DNA of 54,025 nucleotides, taken from the NCBI GenBank assembly GCA_036397975.1, contig DASWHW010000214.1, forward strand, positions 1 through 54,025. Direction: 5' to 3'. Shown here one piece after another: positions 1 through 8,181 of the stretch. The notes below the pieces were generated by a model that worked only from the letters and a program-made list of their open reading frames with translations, made no database searches and was not told where the DNA came from. Position numbers and translations under genes: made by a program. Origin of the DNA: SZUA-287 sp036397975. GTDB lineage: Bacteria > Bacteroidota > Ignavibacteria > UBA10030 > UBA6906. The stretch's first letter is position 1. Every line of letters begins with the position of its first letter.

Positions 1-1
1 G

Positions 2-862
2 TTTGACTCAACACTGTATCAAATGGGGGAAGCTGATGCGCTTGAAAAACTTCGATACTATTCCCGCTTCTTTGAGACAACAGAGGTGAGGTCAACTTTC
101 TGGGATGAGGATATTAGCGAAGCGGAGGCGAAGGGATGGATTGCTGCGGTAGAGCACAACAGCCGGTTCCAATTCACCTTTAAGCTCCATTTTTCCTTCA
201 CTCACAAGAAAGACCTGAACACGACCCGTGCACGGAAAATCCGTGGGGTGGCACAGGAGTTCTTCCAGGCGAATAGGCTTGGCGGTATGCTCGCGCAGTT
301 TCCCTATGCGTTCACAAACACCAGTAGCCACCGACAGTATCTAACGAAACTTGCGGAACTTTTTCGCGGGTTCCCCATACATGTAGAGTTCCGTCATGAC
401 TCCTGGGATCAATCCACGATTGTTCGTCTTCTGGAGGATTGCCAGCTTCGCTCGGTCAGCTCTGATTTGCCACGCATCAGTCGCTTCATCCCGTGTCTCA
501 CTCGACAAGTGGGTGATGTTGTGTATGTTCGACTTCATGGAAGAAACGAAAAGGGATGGCTCACGAATGAGATGGATAGCAGGTATTCCTACCTGTACAA
601 TGCGCGCGAGCTTCGTGAGATTATCCGCCGCATTCAACTCCTCGCTGGTAATGCACAGAAAGTGATTGTCATTTGCAACAATACTCCAGAAGGAAAAGGT
701 CTCGCAAACGCTCTTCAAATCTCCTCGTATGTGCAGGAGGGCAAGCAGATACCTCTCCCGCCTGCCACGGCTACGGCGTTTCCATTCCTGCTTGAACGTG
801 GGACGGTGTTGAACGACGAGTGGGGATTCGGGACCGCGGAAGAATTCCGGAAGGCAATTTAG
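2..862 (+). CDS. DUF72 family protein (YecE-like), 5' truncated
   Basis: The reading frame is open to the left edge, with seven codons before the first ATG at 23, so the true start lies upstream of the window. The visible part matches the DUF72/YecE family, a TIM-barrel-like fold of unknown biochemical function. The early segment RYYSRFFETTEVRSTFW corresponds to the family's conserved stretch in which a Glu is followed by ST-F. Later blocks PIHVEFRHDSW and VYVRLHGRN are also typical. Only the N-terminal 20 to 30 residues appear to be missing. The gene ends exactly where the convergent MarC gene ends. Family assignment is firm; function is unknown. Confidence 0.88.
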   Translation, partial: FDSTLYQMGEADALEKLRYYSRFFETTEVRSTFWDEDISEAEAKGWIAAVEHNSRFQFTFKLHFSFTHKKDLNTTRARKIRGVAQEFFQANRLGGMLAQFPYAFTNTSSHRQYLTKLAELFRGFPIHVEFRHDSWDQSTIVRLLEDCQLRSVSSDLPRISRFIPCLTRQVGDVVYVRLHGRNEKGWLTNEMDSRYSYLYNARELREIIRRIQLLAGNAQKVIVICNNTPEGKGLANALQISSYVQEGKQIPLPPATATAFPFLLERGTVLNDEWGFGTAEEFRKAI

Positions 863-1441
863 TTAGTGTCGGAGCATTCCCTCAATACCGCTTCTGATCA
901 TGAAAACGGCAATCCCGGTCAGGAATAATGCAGCAACCTTTGCGACAGCTTGCGAGCCGGCTTTTCCCATCGCCCTGCTGATGCGTTTCGCCTGAAGGAA
1001 GACAACCAAGACGATCAGCATATTGATTGCCAATGACGCGATCGTCCATCCGTAACCATATTCGTTTTTGACAATAATAATGGTTGTGAGAGCCGCAGGC
1101 CCCATGATCAGCGGGATCCCAATGGGAACGATGCCGACCGGTTCTTTCGTATTCCCTCTTCTCTCTCGTGCAAAAAGCAAATCCTGCACCGCCAGCACAA
1201 GCAAAACAATCCCACCACCAACCCGAAAATCATTTTCCGTGATACCCAGAAAGGTGAATAGAAGATCTCCCAATCCAAGAAAAAGCATTGAGATTGTCAG
1301 TGCCGTAAGCGTTGCTTCGATGGTAAGCACCCTGTGTTGCTGATCGCTAAGGTGATCGGTCAGCCCGACGAAAAGAGGAAGAACGCCGAATACATCGATG
1401 GCAACGAAGAGTGGAATGAATGCGAGAAGGAGGGTCTCCAT
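863..1441 (-). CDS. MarC family integral membrane protein
   Basis: A 192-residue, very hydrophobic protein with about six predicted membrane segments. The family hallmarks are the N-terminal FIPLFVAIDVFGVLPLFV and the middle segment VGIVPIGIPLIMGPAALTT, the repeated PLxxGP-type half-helix motif of MarC/YchE/YhgN proteins. The family is inner-membrane, with no proven substrate; the old link to multiple antibiotic resistance is not supported for most members. Its stop codon directly abuts the stop of the convergent DUF72 gene with no base between them. Length is normal for the family. Confidence 0.9.
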   Translation of the reverse strand: METLLLAFIPLFVAIDVFGVLPLFVGLTDHLSDQQHRVLTIEATLTALTISMLFLGLGDLLFTFLGITENDFRVGGGIVLLVLAVQDLLFARERRGNTKEPVGIVPIGIPLIMGPAALTTIIIVKNEYGYGWTIASLAINMLIVLVVFLQAKRISRAMGKAGSQAVAKVAALFLTGIAVFMIRSGIEGMLRH

Positions 1442-1448
1442 GCCCGCC

Positions 1449-1763
1449 TTAAGCGGTAATCCCGTGGGTTTTCAGGTGGGCACGTATCTTCATGAGGGCT
1501 TCTTCTTCACTGATGAGCAATCGGGCGCCAGCAAAATGCACTGCCACATCGAGAGGATCGCGCTTTAATTGAAGGGAGCGCCAAACGCAAAAACCAAGAC
1601 GATCCTGATCGTGCGGTTCAACCGTGGGAATACCGGCGACACTTCCATACGCGATGCGTTCGAGGCTGGTATCAGGGTCTTTCCGGACCGATGGGGGCGG
1701 TTTCGTGGTCATGCGAAATCCAGTACTCTGAGCGAAGAATCCGATTGATAGGTCATGATGCAT
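1449..1763 (-). CDS. hypothetical protein (104 aa)
   Basis: Not recognised. The protein is small, soluble-looking, with a Pro/Lys-rich N-terminus and a C-terminal half that looks like a compact domain (WRSLQLKRDPLDVAVHF, then SEEEALMKIRAHLKTHG, likely helical). Its stop lies 7 bp upstream of the start of marC on the same strand, so the two are probably co-transcribed. A start at residue 18 (position 1712, MTTKPPPS) is equally possible; neither start has a convincing Shine-Dalgarno. It is kept as a gene because it fills an otherwise empty 315 bp slot in register with its neighbour. Confidence 0.55.
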   Translation of the reverse strand: MHHDLSIGFFAQSTGFRMTTKPPPSVRKDPDTSLERIAYGSVAGIPTVEPHDQDRLGFCVWRSLQLKRDPLDVAVHFAGARLLISEEEALMKIRAHLKTHGITA

Positions 1764-1803
1764 CCAAAGTTACTGAGTATTTCTCAGACTTTCAATACAT
1801 GGA

Positions 1804-4578
1804 TCATAATTGATATCCCACCATGAAGTAGAAAAGAAAAGGTCCTTCCTTCACGGGATTTTGCGGGAGATCGCGAACGAAGTAAAAACTTTTTCCGACC
1901 GCAAATGTCGCAAGGCCGAGAGGCGTATCCAAGCCGAGCTGTAACCCAATACCGTGCCGGAGCGTATTGAACTTAATTTCCTCCGGTACCAGTGAGATCG
2001 AAGCAGCGTCGTACCGTGCGCTCAGGTATGTATCGAAAATAATGTTGAAGGGAAGTCGATAACGGTACTCGAAGTTTATGAGAAAGAGCTGCCTTCCGCG
2101 CCGATCATCCTCATTGGTCCCGAAGAAGGACGTAAGCCCCCCGAGCCGAAATTGCTCAGAGAGAGGCATCGTGTTGTCGCCAAAACCAAACGTTAACCTG
2201 GGATGCAGTGTGTGCCGTTTACCGAACGTGGTAAATGCCTCCCAGGAAAAGTTGAGCGCATTGTATGAAATTTGTCCACCGAACTCTTGGAAAGCAAATT
2301 CGTAGGAAAGTTTCATGCCGATCCCGTCTGTGGGGAATGGATAAGAGTTTTTGCTATCGATGACTGTCCCGAAACGTGCGATGGCAAGTCGATACCGTTC
2401 ATCGATCAATTCGAGATTATCCAAATTCTTGATGTGTACATTCTGAAGAAAGAACTCGGCTGTCAGATTCCCAAAACGTTCCAACTGTGTCCCAAACACC
2501 AGTCGGCCTCCTGTGCGAACCTCTGAATATTCTCCCGTACGTAACCGTTCGAATCGCCTCTGGTTGGTTGGATCTGCGTCATCATATGTGTATGTATCAA
2601 AACTCGAAAGAAAGGCGCCTACGTTGAATGTGAGATACGTGTTGAAGATGCGGTTCGCTTTGAATTCCAGAGCAGCCTCCCTGTTTCGCGAACCACCATA
2701 AAGGGTCAGGCCAAGTTCAAGGCCAGCCCCGTTCAGGTTTTCATCCCGGAGATCTACGAGTGCCTGCAGGTTTCGTTCATTATCCGCATGCAAGCCAAAG
2801 CGTACCAACCGCGGAGCGCGTTCTTTCAGGCGAATCGTAATCACAGCTTGCATGACATCATATCCCACCTCGACATAGACATATTCAAACAGTGCAGTAC
2901 TTGCAATGTTTGTAAGTCCTTCGCGTGCTCTATCGATTTGGAAAAGACTCCCTTCCTCAAGAGGGAAATCATGAAGCACGAAATCTTCGGACGTATGGGT
3001 CAAACCCTCCACCTCCAGGCGATGAATAATCCCTTCATTGATGACGACCCGGAGGTCTCCTGTCTCTGCACTGAACGATAATGTGTCGACACGAGCGAGC
3101 GAGTACCCACGCTGACGGTAAAGACGGAGCAGATCCTCCATAACAGTTGCGGCCCGGTTATAGTTGAATGGCTTCCCGTAGAGTGAAAACATCTGCTCCG
3201 TTACCTCGTCAGTCGGGATGGCGCGCGCCCCTTTGACGATGAATGACGTAACATGGGGATTCTCTTTCGCATTAAAAACAACCCGAGCTGAAGACGAATC
3301 AACAAAGACATTGGCGGCAACAGTTTCATATTCTCCCATGGAATACAATTTCTGCAGAACCCCTCGAATTTGTCCACGTGTCACCAAGACCGTATCAATT
3401 TCCCGGCGAAGATCGATCCACACAGAGTCTGAAATTGTTTCACTCTCCTTCTCCAATATTGTGGTGTTTCCAACGAGAACGGTGTCATCCGGCAAAGATG
3501 GGAAATGTTTACGAAGGAGAGACAGGAGATTCGCGATCTGAGTCTCTGCGGTGCTGTCTCCTTGCGCGATGAGCGAATCGATATTCGTGAAATCAGAAGA
3601 GAGGTGTCGCCCGATATCGGGAGCAATAACGATGTCTGCATCACGGAGCTGAATCTCGTTTGGCAGCTGCATCATGATACCCATGATTTGATCTGCGGTT
3701 TGCCACGGGGCAGAGAGTTCGTCTTTGTTGCGGAGGGAGCTTGTCGAGTTTACGACGATAACAATATCGCATCCTGCGTTCCGAACCACGTCCACAGGAA
3801 TATTGGAAAGAAGGCCGCCATCGACCAGCTCCATGCCTTCGCGTTCAACTGGATGGAAAAGAAGAGGGACCGTTGCGCTGGCGCGCAAAGCCTCCGCCAT
3901 GGATCCGGAGGAGAGGACAACACGTTTGCCGCTGATAAGATCGGTGCTCACCGCGCGAAATGGAATCCGTAGTGCGTCAAAATTAGGATCCGGGTGATAC
4001 AGCGCCTGCAGGGTCAACGTGCTCAAAAACTCTGTAAGACGCTGGCCGCTCGATACAGCGGGGGGAAGGACAGGCTGAAGCCCGTCGAAGCGAAGCAGCA
4101 GAAAGCTTCTGTCTTCGGCCCGTTTCTGATCGACAAACAACTCTGTCCGACGCGTTTCTTCGGTGAGGGAAAGGACATCATCCCAATTTGTGGTAACGGC
4201 AATGCTCTCTATTTCGGCTGGAGTGTAGCCCGACGCGTAAAGTCCACCCACGACGGCTCCAAGACTTGTCGCGGCGATCATGTCGATTGGGATGTTATGC
4301 CGTTCGAAAGCCTTCAAAACCCCGATCTGTGCCATTCCGCGGGCGCCACCTCCACTCAGGACCAATCCGACTTTCGGCCGGCGCAGCACCTTGGAAGGAT
4401 TAAGACCCGGCAACCCGTACAGCGAATCAACGACCAGGGGCCGGATCACAGCGGTTTGAGAAAGGCTGACAGAAGAGGTCAGGGTTGGTGCCGTGAGAAG
4501 CAGAACGGCAATGGAACATACATGGATGTACCAACGGGGGAAAAATTGTATGGGCACTGGTGACGCTTCTTGCACCAA
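1804..4578 (-). CDS. patatin-like phospholipase fused to POTRA/BamA-type outer-membrane barrel
   Basis: A 924-residue protein with an N-terminal hydrophobic signal segment (about 20-32), then a patatin domain. The oxyanion motif GGGARG is at 76-81, the nucleophile elbow ATSLG at 103-107 (Ser105), and the catalytic Asp in DGG at 253-255. A POTRA-like region follows (about 440-600), then a long beta-rich C-terminus (about 610-924) typical of the surface-antigen/BamA barrel. This is the layout of PlpD-type type Vd autotransporters, which place a lipase across the outer membrane. The elbow has Ala where the usual GxSxG has Gly. Expected location is the outer membrane, with the patatin domain exported. 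It is divergent from the BatA-like gene. Confidence 0.92.
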   Translation of the reverse strand: MVQEASPVPIQFFPRWYIHVCSIAVLLLTAPTLTSSVSLSQTAVIRPLVVDSLYGLPGLNPSKVLRRPKVGLVLSGGGARGMAQIGVLKAFERHNIPIDMIAATSLGAVVGGLYASGYTPAEIESIAVTTNWDDVLSLTEETRRTELFVDQKRAEDRSFLLLRFDGLQPVLPPAVSSGQRLTEFLSTLTLQALYHPDPNFDALRIPFRAVSTDLISGKRVVLSSGSMAEALRASATVPLLFHPVEREGMELVDGGLLSNIPVDVVRNAGCDIVIVVNSTSSLRNKDELSAPWQTADQIMGIMMQLPNEIQLRDADIVIAPDIGRHLSSDFTNIDSLIAQGDSTAETQIANLLSLLRKHFPSLPDDTVLVGNTTILEKESETISDSVWIDLRREIDTVLVTRGQIRGVLQKLYSMGEYETVAANVFVDSSSARVVFNAKENPHVTSFIVKGARAIPTDEVTEQMFSLYGKPFNYNRAATVMEDLLRLYRQRGYSLARVDTLSFSAETGDLRVVINEGIIHRLEVEGLTHTSEDFVLHDFPLEEGSLFQIDRAREGLTNIASTALFEYVYVEVGYDVMQAVITIRLKERAPRLVRFGLHADNERNLQALVDLRDENLNGAGLELGLTLYGGSRNREAALEFKANRIFNTYLTFNVGAFLSSFDTYTYDDADPTNQRRFERLRTGEYSEVRTGGRLVFGTQLERFGNLTAEFFLQNVHIKNLDNLELIDERYRLAIARFGTVIDSKNSYPFPTDGIGMKLSYEFAFQEFGGQISYNALNFSWEAFTTFGKRHTLHPRLTFGFGDNTMPLSEQFRLGGLTSFFGTNEDDRRGRQLFLINFEYRYRLPFNIIFDTYLSARYDAASISLVPEEIKFNTLRHGIGLQLGLDTPLGLATFAVGKSFYFVRDLPQNPVKEGPFLFYFMVGYQL

Positions 4579-4736
4579 GACTGATTTCGTTCAGTTGAGA
4601 AGTGTTTCGATGGAACGAGTTGGCGAAAACGTATCGCTTTTGTGAAGGAAAATCAAGGATTTGCATTTGACTTCTATTTTGTGGAAGTTTTTTTGTAATC
4701 AGTCCGATTGATACTAGCGAGGCGTACTTCACGTAC

Positions 4737-6893
4737 ATGACATTTCTCAACCCGATTTTTCTCCTCGGTCTGTTCTCAGCTGCAATACCCATCCTTCTCC
4801 ATCTACTGAACCTGCGAAAACTGAAAACTGTTGAATTCAGCACTCTCCGCTTCCTGAAGGATATCCAACGTTCCACGATCAGGCGAGTGCGAATACGACA
4901 GTGGCTACTGCTTCTCCTGAGAACGCTTCTTATTGTCTTTCTTGTTTTTGCCTTCTCGCGTCCCGCCCTCCGCGGATCGATCGTGTCAACCATAGGAACA
5001 TCGGCGCGAACAACAATGGTATTCCTGGTGGATGACTCACCGAGCATGTCGGTACGCAATGAAGGAGGCGAGGTCTTTGGGCAGGTGAAGGAGTCTGCGA
5101 AAAAGATGGCGCGATTGATGAAAGATGGAGATGAGGCATATGTTCTCCCGTTGTCGGAGATTCGCCACAGAGAAACATTCGAGATGACACGATCTCCTGC
5201 GGATCTTCAGAAGGCTCTGGCAGACTGCGCGTTGTCGGCGGAACGCGTGACCTATCGTGATGCATTGAATGCAGCAGCAAAAGTGCTTTCCACTTCGAAG
5301 AATCTGAATCAGGAGCTATTTCTCTTTACGGATGCGCAGGCGTCGCAGTTTGCGGTTTCTTCAAAGCCCGAAGACTCGTCGTCGCTCTTCAGTGACCGAG
5401 TCAGACTTTTTCTCATGTCTGCGGGGAAAAACGAGGACAACAGGGGTATTGCATCAATCACGCCAAAAACGAAAATAATTGTAGAGGGGAAGCCGGTACG
5501 GTTGGATGTCAATGTTGCCAATGCCGGAGAGACTCCTGTCCGGGAAGGTCTACTCAGTGTTTTTCTCAGCGGGACTCGCGTTGTGCAAAAGACCATCGAT
5601 ATCCCACCCGAGGCCGAAACCATCTCTGATGTTTCAGTGCTTCCTCAAAAGCGGGGATACCTGCACGGCTCGGTTGAAACCGACGAAGATAAATTTGAGG
5701 GTGACAATCGACGGTTCTTTGTGCTCCACGTTCCGAGTCAAATCCGTGTGCTGATTGTCGGGGCACGAAAGAATACGAATCTCATCCGGCTATCATTGTC
5801 TGCGGAGAATGACTCCACACAGAAGAGCTTGATGGATACCAAGGTGATTACGGAAGAAATGCTCTCTGCAACCGAACTTGGAAAATACGAAGTGGTGATT
5901 CTTTCGGGAGTAGGGACGTTTTCCCAGACAGACTCAGACCGGCTGGAGCAGTTTGTTCGGACTGGTGGAGCCATAATGCTGTTTCCGGGAGAGGAAAGCT
6001 CCATAGACAACTATAATGCATCGCTGTTAAAAGCAACGGGTATTCCTCCGATTACCGCGTCGGCCACAACGGCGCGGGGCGACCACTTAAGTTTTCTCTC
6101 CTTCGGCCAGGTTGATTACGACCATCCGCTGTTTGAGGGGTTGTTCGAGCAACCCGTCAGAGGTGGACAGTCGAGGAAGTTTGATTCCCCAAAGATCCTT
6201 CGCAAAATTAATATACCCTCCACCTCGCACGGACGCTCTATCATTCGATTGGCTGACGGATCAGAATTCCTGACAGAGTACTTGCACGGCGAAGGCCGCA
6301 TTCTTCTTTGTGCCGTTGCGGCAAATCTCGATTGGTCGGATCTTCCGGTGAAGGGGATTTTTCTCCCGTTGATCTATCGGGGATGCATTTATCTTAGTGC
6401 AGCGGAGGGTTCAATACAATCCTCTATTGTCGGCCAGGAAATGAGTATTCAGGCCAGAGTTACAAATACCGGCGCAGGGTTTGTCCTACGATCTCCGTCG
6501 GGGATTGAAGAGAGAATTGTCCCGCGGTTTTCAGCGTTGACAGGAGTTGCGACCTTTGTTTCAGTCCCGACCACGGAGGCCGGGATCTATGAATTGGTGT
6601 CGCTGGAGGACGGTACGATTCTGCAAGCGGTTGCAGTGAACATCGCGCCGGAAGAGAGTGAGATTCGAGTGGCAACAGGCGAAGAAGAGTCGGCGCTCTG
6701 GAAACGTGTGGGATTGGACACAGAGAGGGTAACGCGCATTGCGCCCGAACAAAACATCGAGCAGCGACTCGCGGAGGCTCGGTTCGGGACTGAACTGTGG
6801 AAAGTCTTCGTCTTTCTGGCTCTCTTGTGTGCGGTAATAGAAATGATCGTTGGACGGGCAGCAAAGCATCAAGAGACGGAGGTGAGTGCCTAG
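4737..6893 (+). CDS. BatA-like membrane protein with von Willebrand factor A domain
   Basis: A 718-residue protein starting with the signature N-terminal hydrophobic segment of the BatA/aerotolerance family (LNPIFLLGLFSAAIPILLHLL), a second membrane helix at about 56-73, and then a VWA domain. The metal-binding MIDAS motif is DDSPS (Asp99, Ser101, Ser103). A long periplasmic beta-rich region with a glutamine-amidotransferase-like stretch follows (about 340-580), and a final membrane helix lies near 690-706. Families of this type are usually found with MoxR ATPase and DUF58 genes; none is present here. The stop is followed at once by hflX, so the two form a small operon. Precise function is unknown. 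Confidence 0.88.
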   Translation: MTFLNPIFLLGLFSAAIPILLHLLNLRKLKTVEFSTLRFLKDIQRSTIRRVRIRQWLLLLLRTLLIVFLVFAFSRPALRGSIVSTIGTSARTTMVFLVDDSPSMSVRNEGGEVFGQVKESAKKMARLMKDGDEAYVLPLSEIRHRETFEMTRSPADLQKALADCALSAERVTYRDALNAAAKVLSTSKNLNQELFLFTDAQASQFAVSSKPEDSSSLFSDRVRLFLMSAGKNEDNRGIASITPKTKIIVEGKPVRLDVNVANAGETPVREGLLSVFLSGTRVVQKTIDIPPEAETISDVSVLPQKRGYLHGSVETDEDKFEGDNRRFFVLHVPSQIRVLIVGARKNTNLIRLSLSAENDSTQKSLMDTKVITEEMLSATELGKYEVVILSGVGTFSQTDSDRLEQFVRTGGAIMLFPGEESSIDNYNASLLKATGIPPITASATTARGDHLSFLSFGQVDYDHPLFEGLFEQPVRGGQSRKFDSPKILRKINIPSTSHGRSIIRLADGSEFLTEYLHGEGRILLCAVAANLDWSDLPVKGIFLPLIYRGCIYLSAAEGSIQSSIVGQEMSIQARVTNTGAGFVLRSPSGIEERIVPRFSALTGVATFVSVPTTEAGIYELVSLEDGTILQAVAVNIAPEESEIRVATGEEESALWKRVGLDTERVTRIAPEQNIEQRLAEARFGTELWKVFVFLALLCAVIEMIVGRAAKHQETEVSA
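6878..6885 (+). promoter_or_regulatory. Shine-Dalgarno for hflX inside the BatA-like coding end
   Basis: GGAGGTGA lies within the last codons of the BatA-like gene, 8 nt before the GTG that directly follows that gene's TAG. It is a near-perfect anti-16S match and fixes GTG 6894 as the hflX start, implying translational coupling. Confidence 0.75.
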
Positions 6894-8177
6894 GTGCAAT
6901 TGGTTGAGACGGAATCCAAAGAGCGCGCGATCCTGGTTGGAGTCGCAACACAATCATCAAGGCGGTTCAAGGTGGAGGAGTATCTGGATGAGCTTGCTTT
7001 GCTGGCAGAGTCCGCAGGCGCAGAAATCGTTGCAAGGGTTCTCCAGGAACGCCAATCCATCGACGCGGCATTTTTTATCGGCAGCGGCAAAGCAGAGGAG
7101 GTTTCGTCGCTCGTTGGTGAAAAGAGTATCGACATTGTTATTTTCGATGACGATCTTTCTCCGGTGCAAGTACGGAACCTGGAAAAGCTGATCAAATGCA
7201 AAATTGTCGATCGCAGCGGACTCATTCTCGATATCTTTGCATCCCGGGCCCGATCACGCGAGGCGAAAACACAGGTGCAGCTTGCACAGCTGCAATACAT
7301 GCTGCCGCGACTGACGAGGCAATGGACTCACCTTTCGAAACAGTATGGCGGCATCGGAACGAAGGGACCCGGGGAAACGCAGATCGAAACCGATCGGCGA
7401 GCTATCAGGACAAGCATCAGCCACCTTACCCGGAAACTCAAGACCATCGGCATCGAGCGAGAGGTGCAACGCAAAGGACGCGAGCATTTCCCACGAGTCG
7501 CGCTTGTTGGGTATACGAATGCCGGGAAGTCCACGCTTCTCAATTATTTTTCCAACGCGGGAGTCCTCGTAGAAGACAAACTGTTTGCAACCCTCGATGC
7601 AACGGTGCGTCTGACGGAGATCTCATCTGCTCATAGGATTCTGTTATCGGATACAGTCGGCTTCATTCGTAAACTGCCGCATCATTTGATCGCTTCATTC
7701 AAGAGTACGCTGGATGAAGTTCGCGAAGCAGAAATTCTGCTGCATGTGGTCGATGTCAGTCATCCCCTCTTTGAAGAACATATTGCCGTCGTGCGCGAAA
7801 CGCTGGAGGGGATTGGCGTAGACCAGAGTACTCCGATCATCATGGTGTTCAACAAGATAGACAGGCTGGAGAACCGGGGGGTGTTACAATACCTGACGTC
7901 TCACTACAATAACGTGGTGTTTATATCAGCCATGCGGGGGATTAACATTGAAGGCCTGAAAGAGCAGATTATCACTTTTCTTGAACGCCGTACCAACGAA
8001 CTTACCATGACGTTCAGTCAACAGGAATACGACTTAATCTCACGAATTCACGATATTGCCGAAGTTCTCCATACAAGCTACGAGGGGGAGAATATCACTA
8101 TGCATTTTCGGATCGACGCGCGCCATGCCGAATGGCTCCGGAAAATTCGCTCTCCAAAATCACCCGCACCTGGGTAG
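6894..8177 (+). CDS. hflX: ribosome-associated GTPase HflX
   Basis: A 427-residue P-loop GTPase that binds the large ribosomal subunit and splits stalled or stressed ribosomes. The N-terminal HflX domain (about 1-195) contains FIGSGKAEEV and the glycine-rich linker GTKGPGETQIETDRR. The GTPase core follows: G1 GYTNAGKST (206-214), G3 DTVGFIRKLPHHLI, G4 NKID. The start is GTG immediately after the upstream TAG and is supported by a strong Shine-Dalgarno. Length and motif order are normal for the family. The gene converges on a lipoprotein gene with only 4 bp between the stops. Confidence 0.97.
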   Translation: MQLVETESKERAILVGVATQSSRRFKVEEYLDELALLAESAGAEIVARVLQERQSIDAAFFIGSGKAEEVSSLVGEKSIDIVIFDDDLSPVQVRNLEKLIKCKIVDRSGLILDIFASRARSREAKTQVQLAQLQYMLPRLTRQWTHLSKQYGGIGTKGPGETQIETDRRAIRTSISHLTRKLKTIGIEREVQRKGREHFPRVALVGYTNAGKSTLLNYFSNAGVLVEDKLFATLDATVRLTEISSAHRILLSDTVGFIRKLPHHLIASFKSTLDEVREAEILLHVVDVSHPLFEEHIAVVRETLEGIGVDQSTPIIMVFNKIDRLENRGVLQYLTSHYNNVVFISAMRGINIEGLKEQIITFLERRTNELTMTFSQQEYDLISRIHDIAEVLHTSYEGENITMHFRIDARHAEWLRKIRSPKSPAPG

Positions 8178-8181
8178 GTTT

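Noticed and set aside
3505..4563. Long frames antisense to the patatin domain
   Set aside because: The patatin motifs on the minus strand are unambiguous; the plus-strand frames have no start signal or motif.
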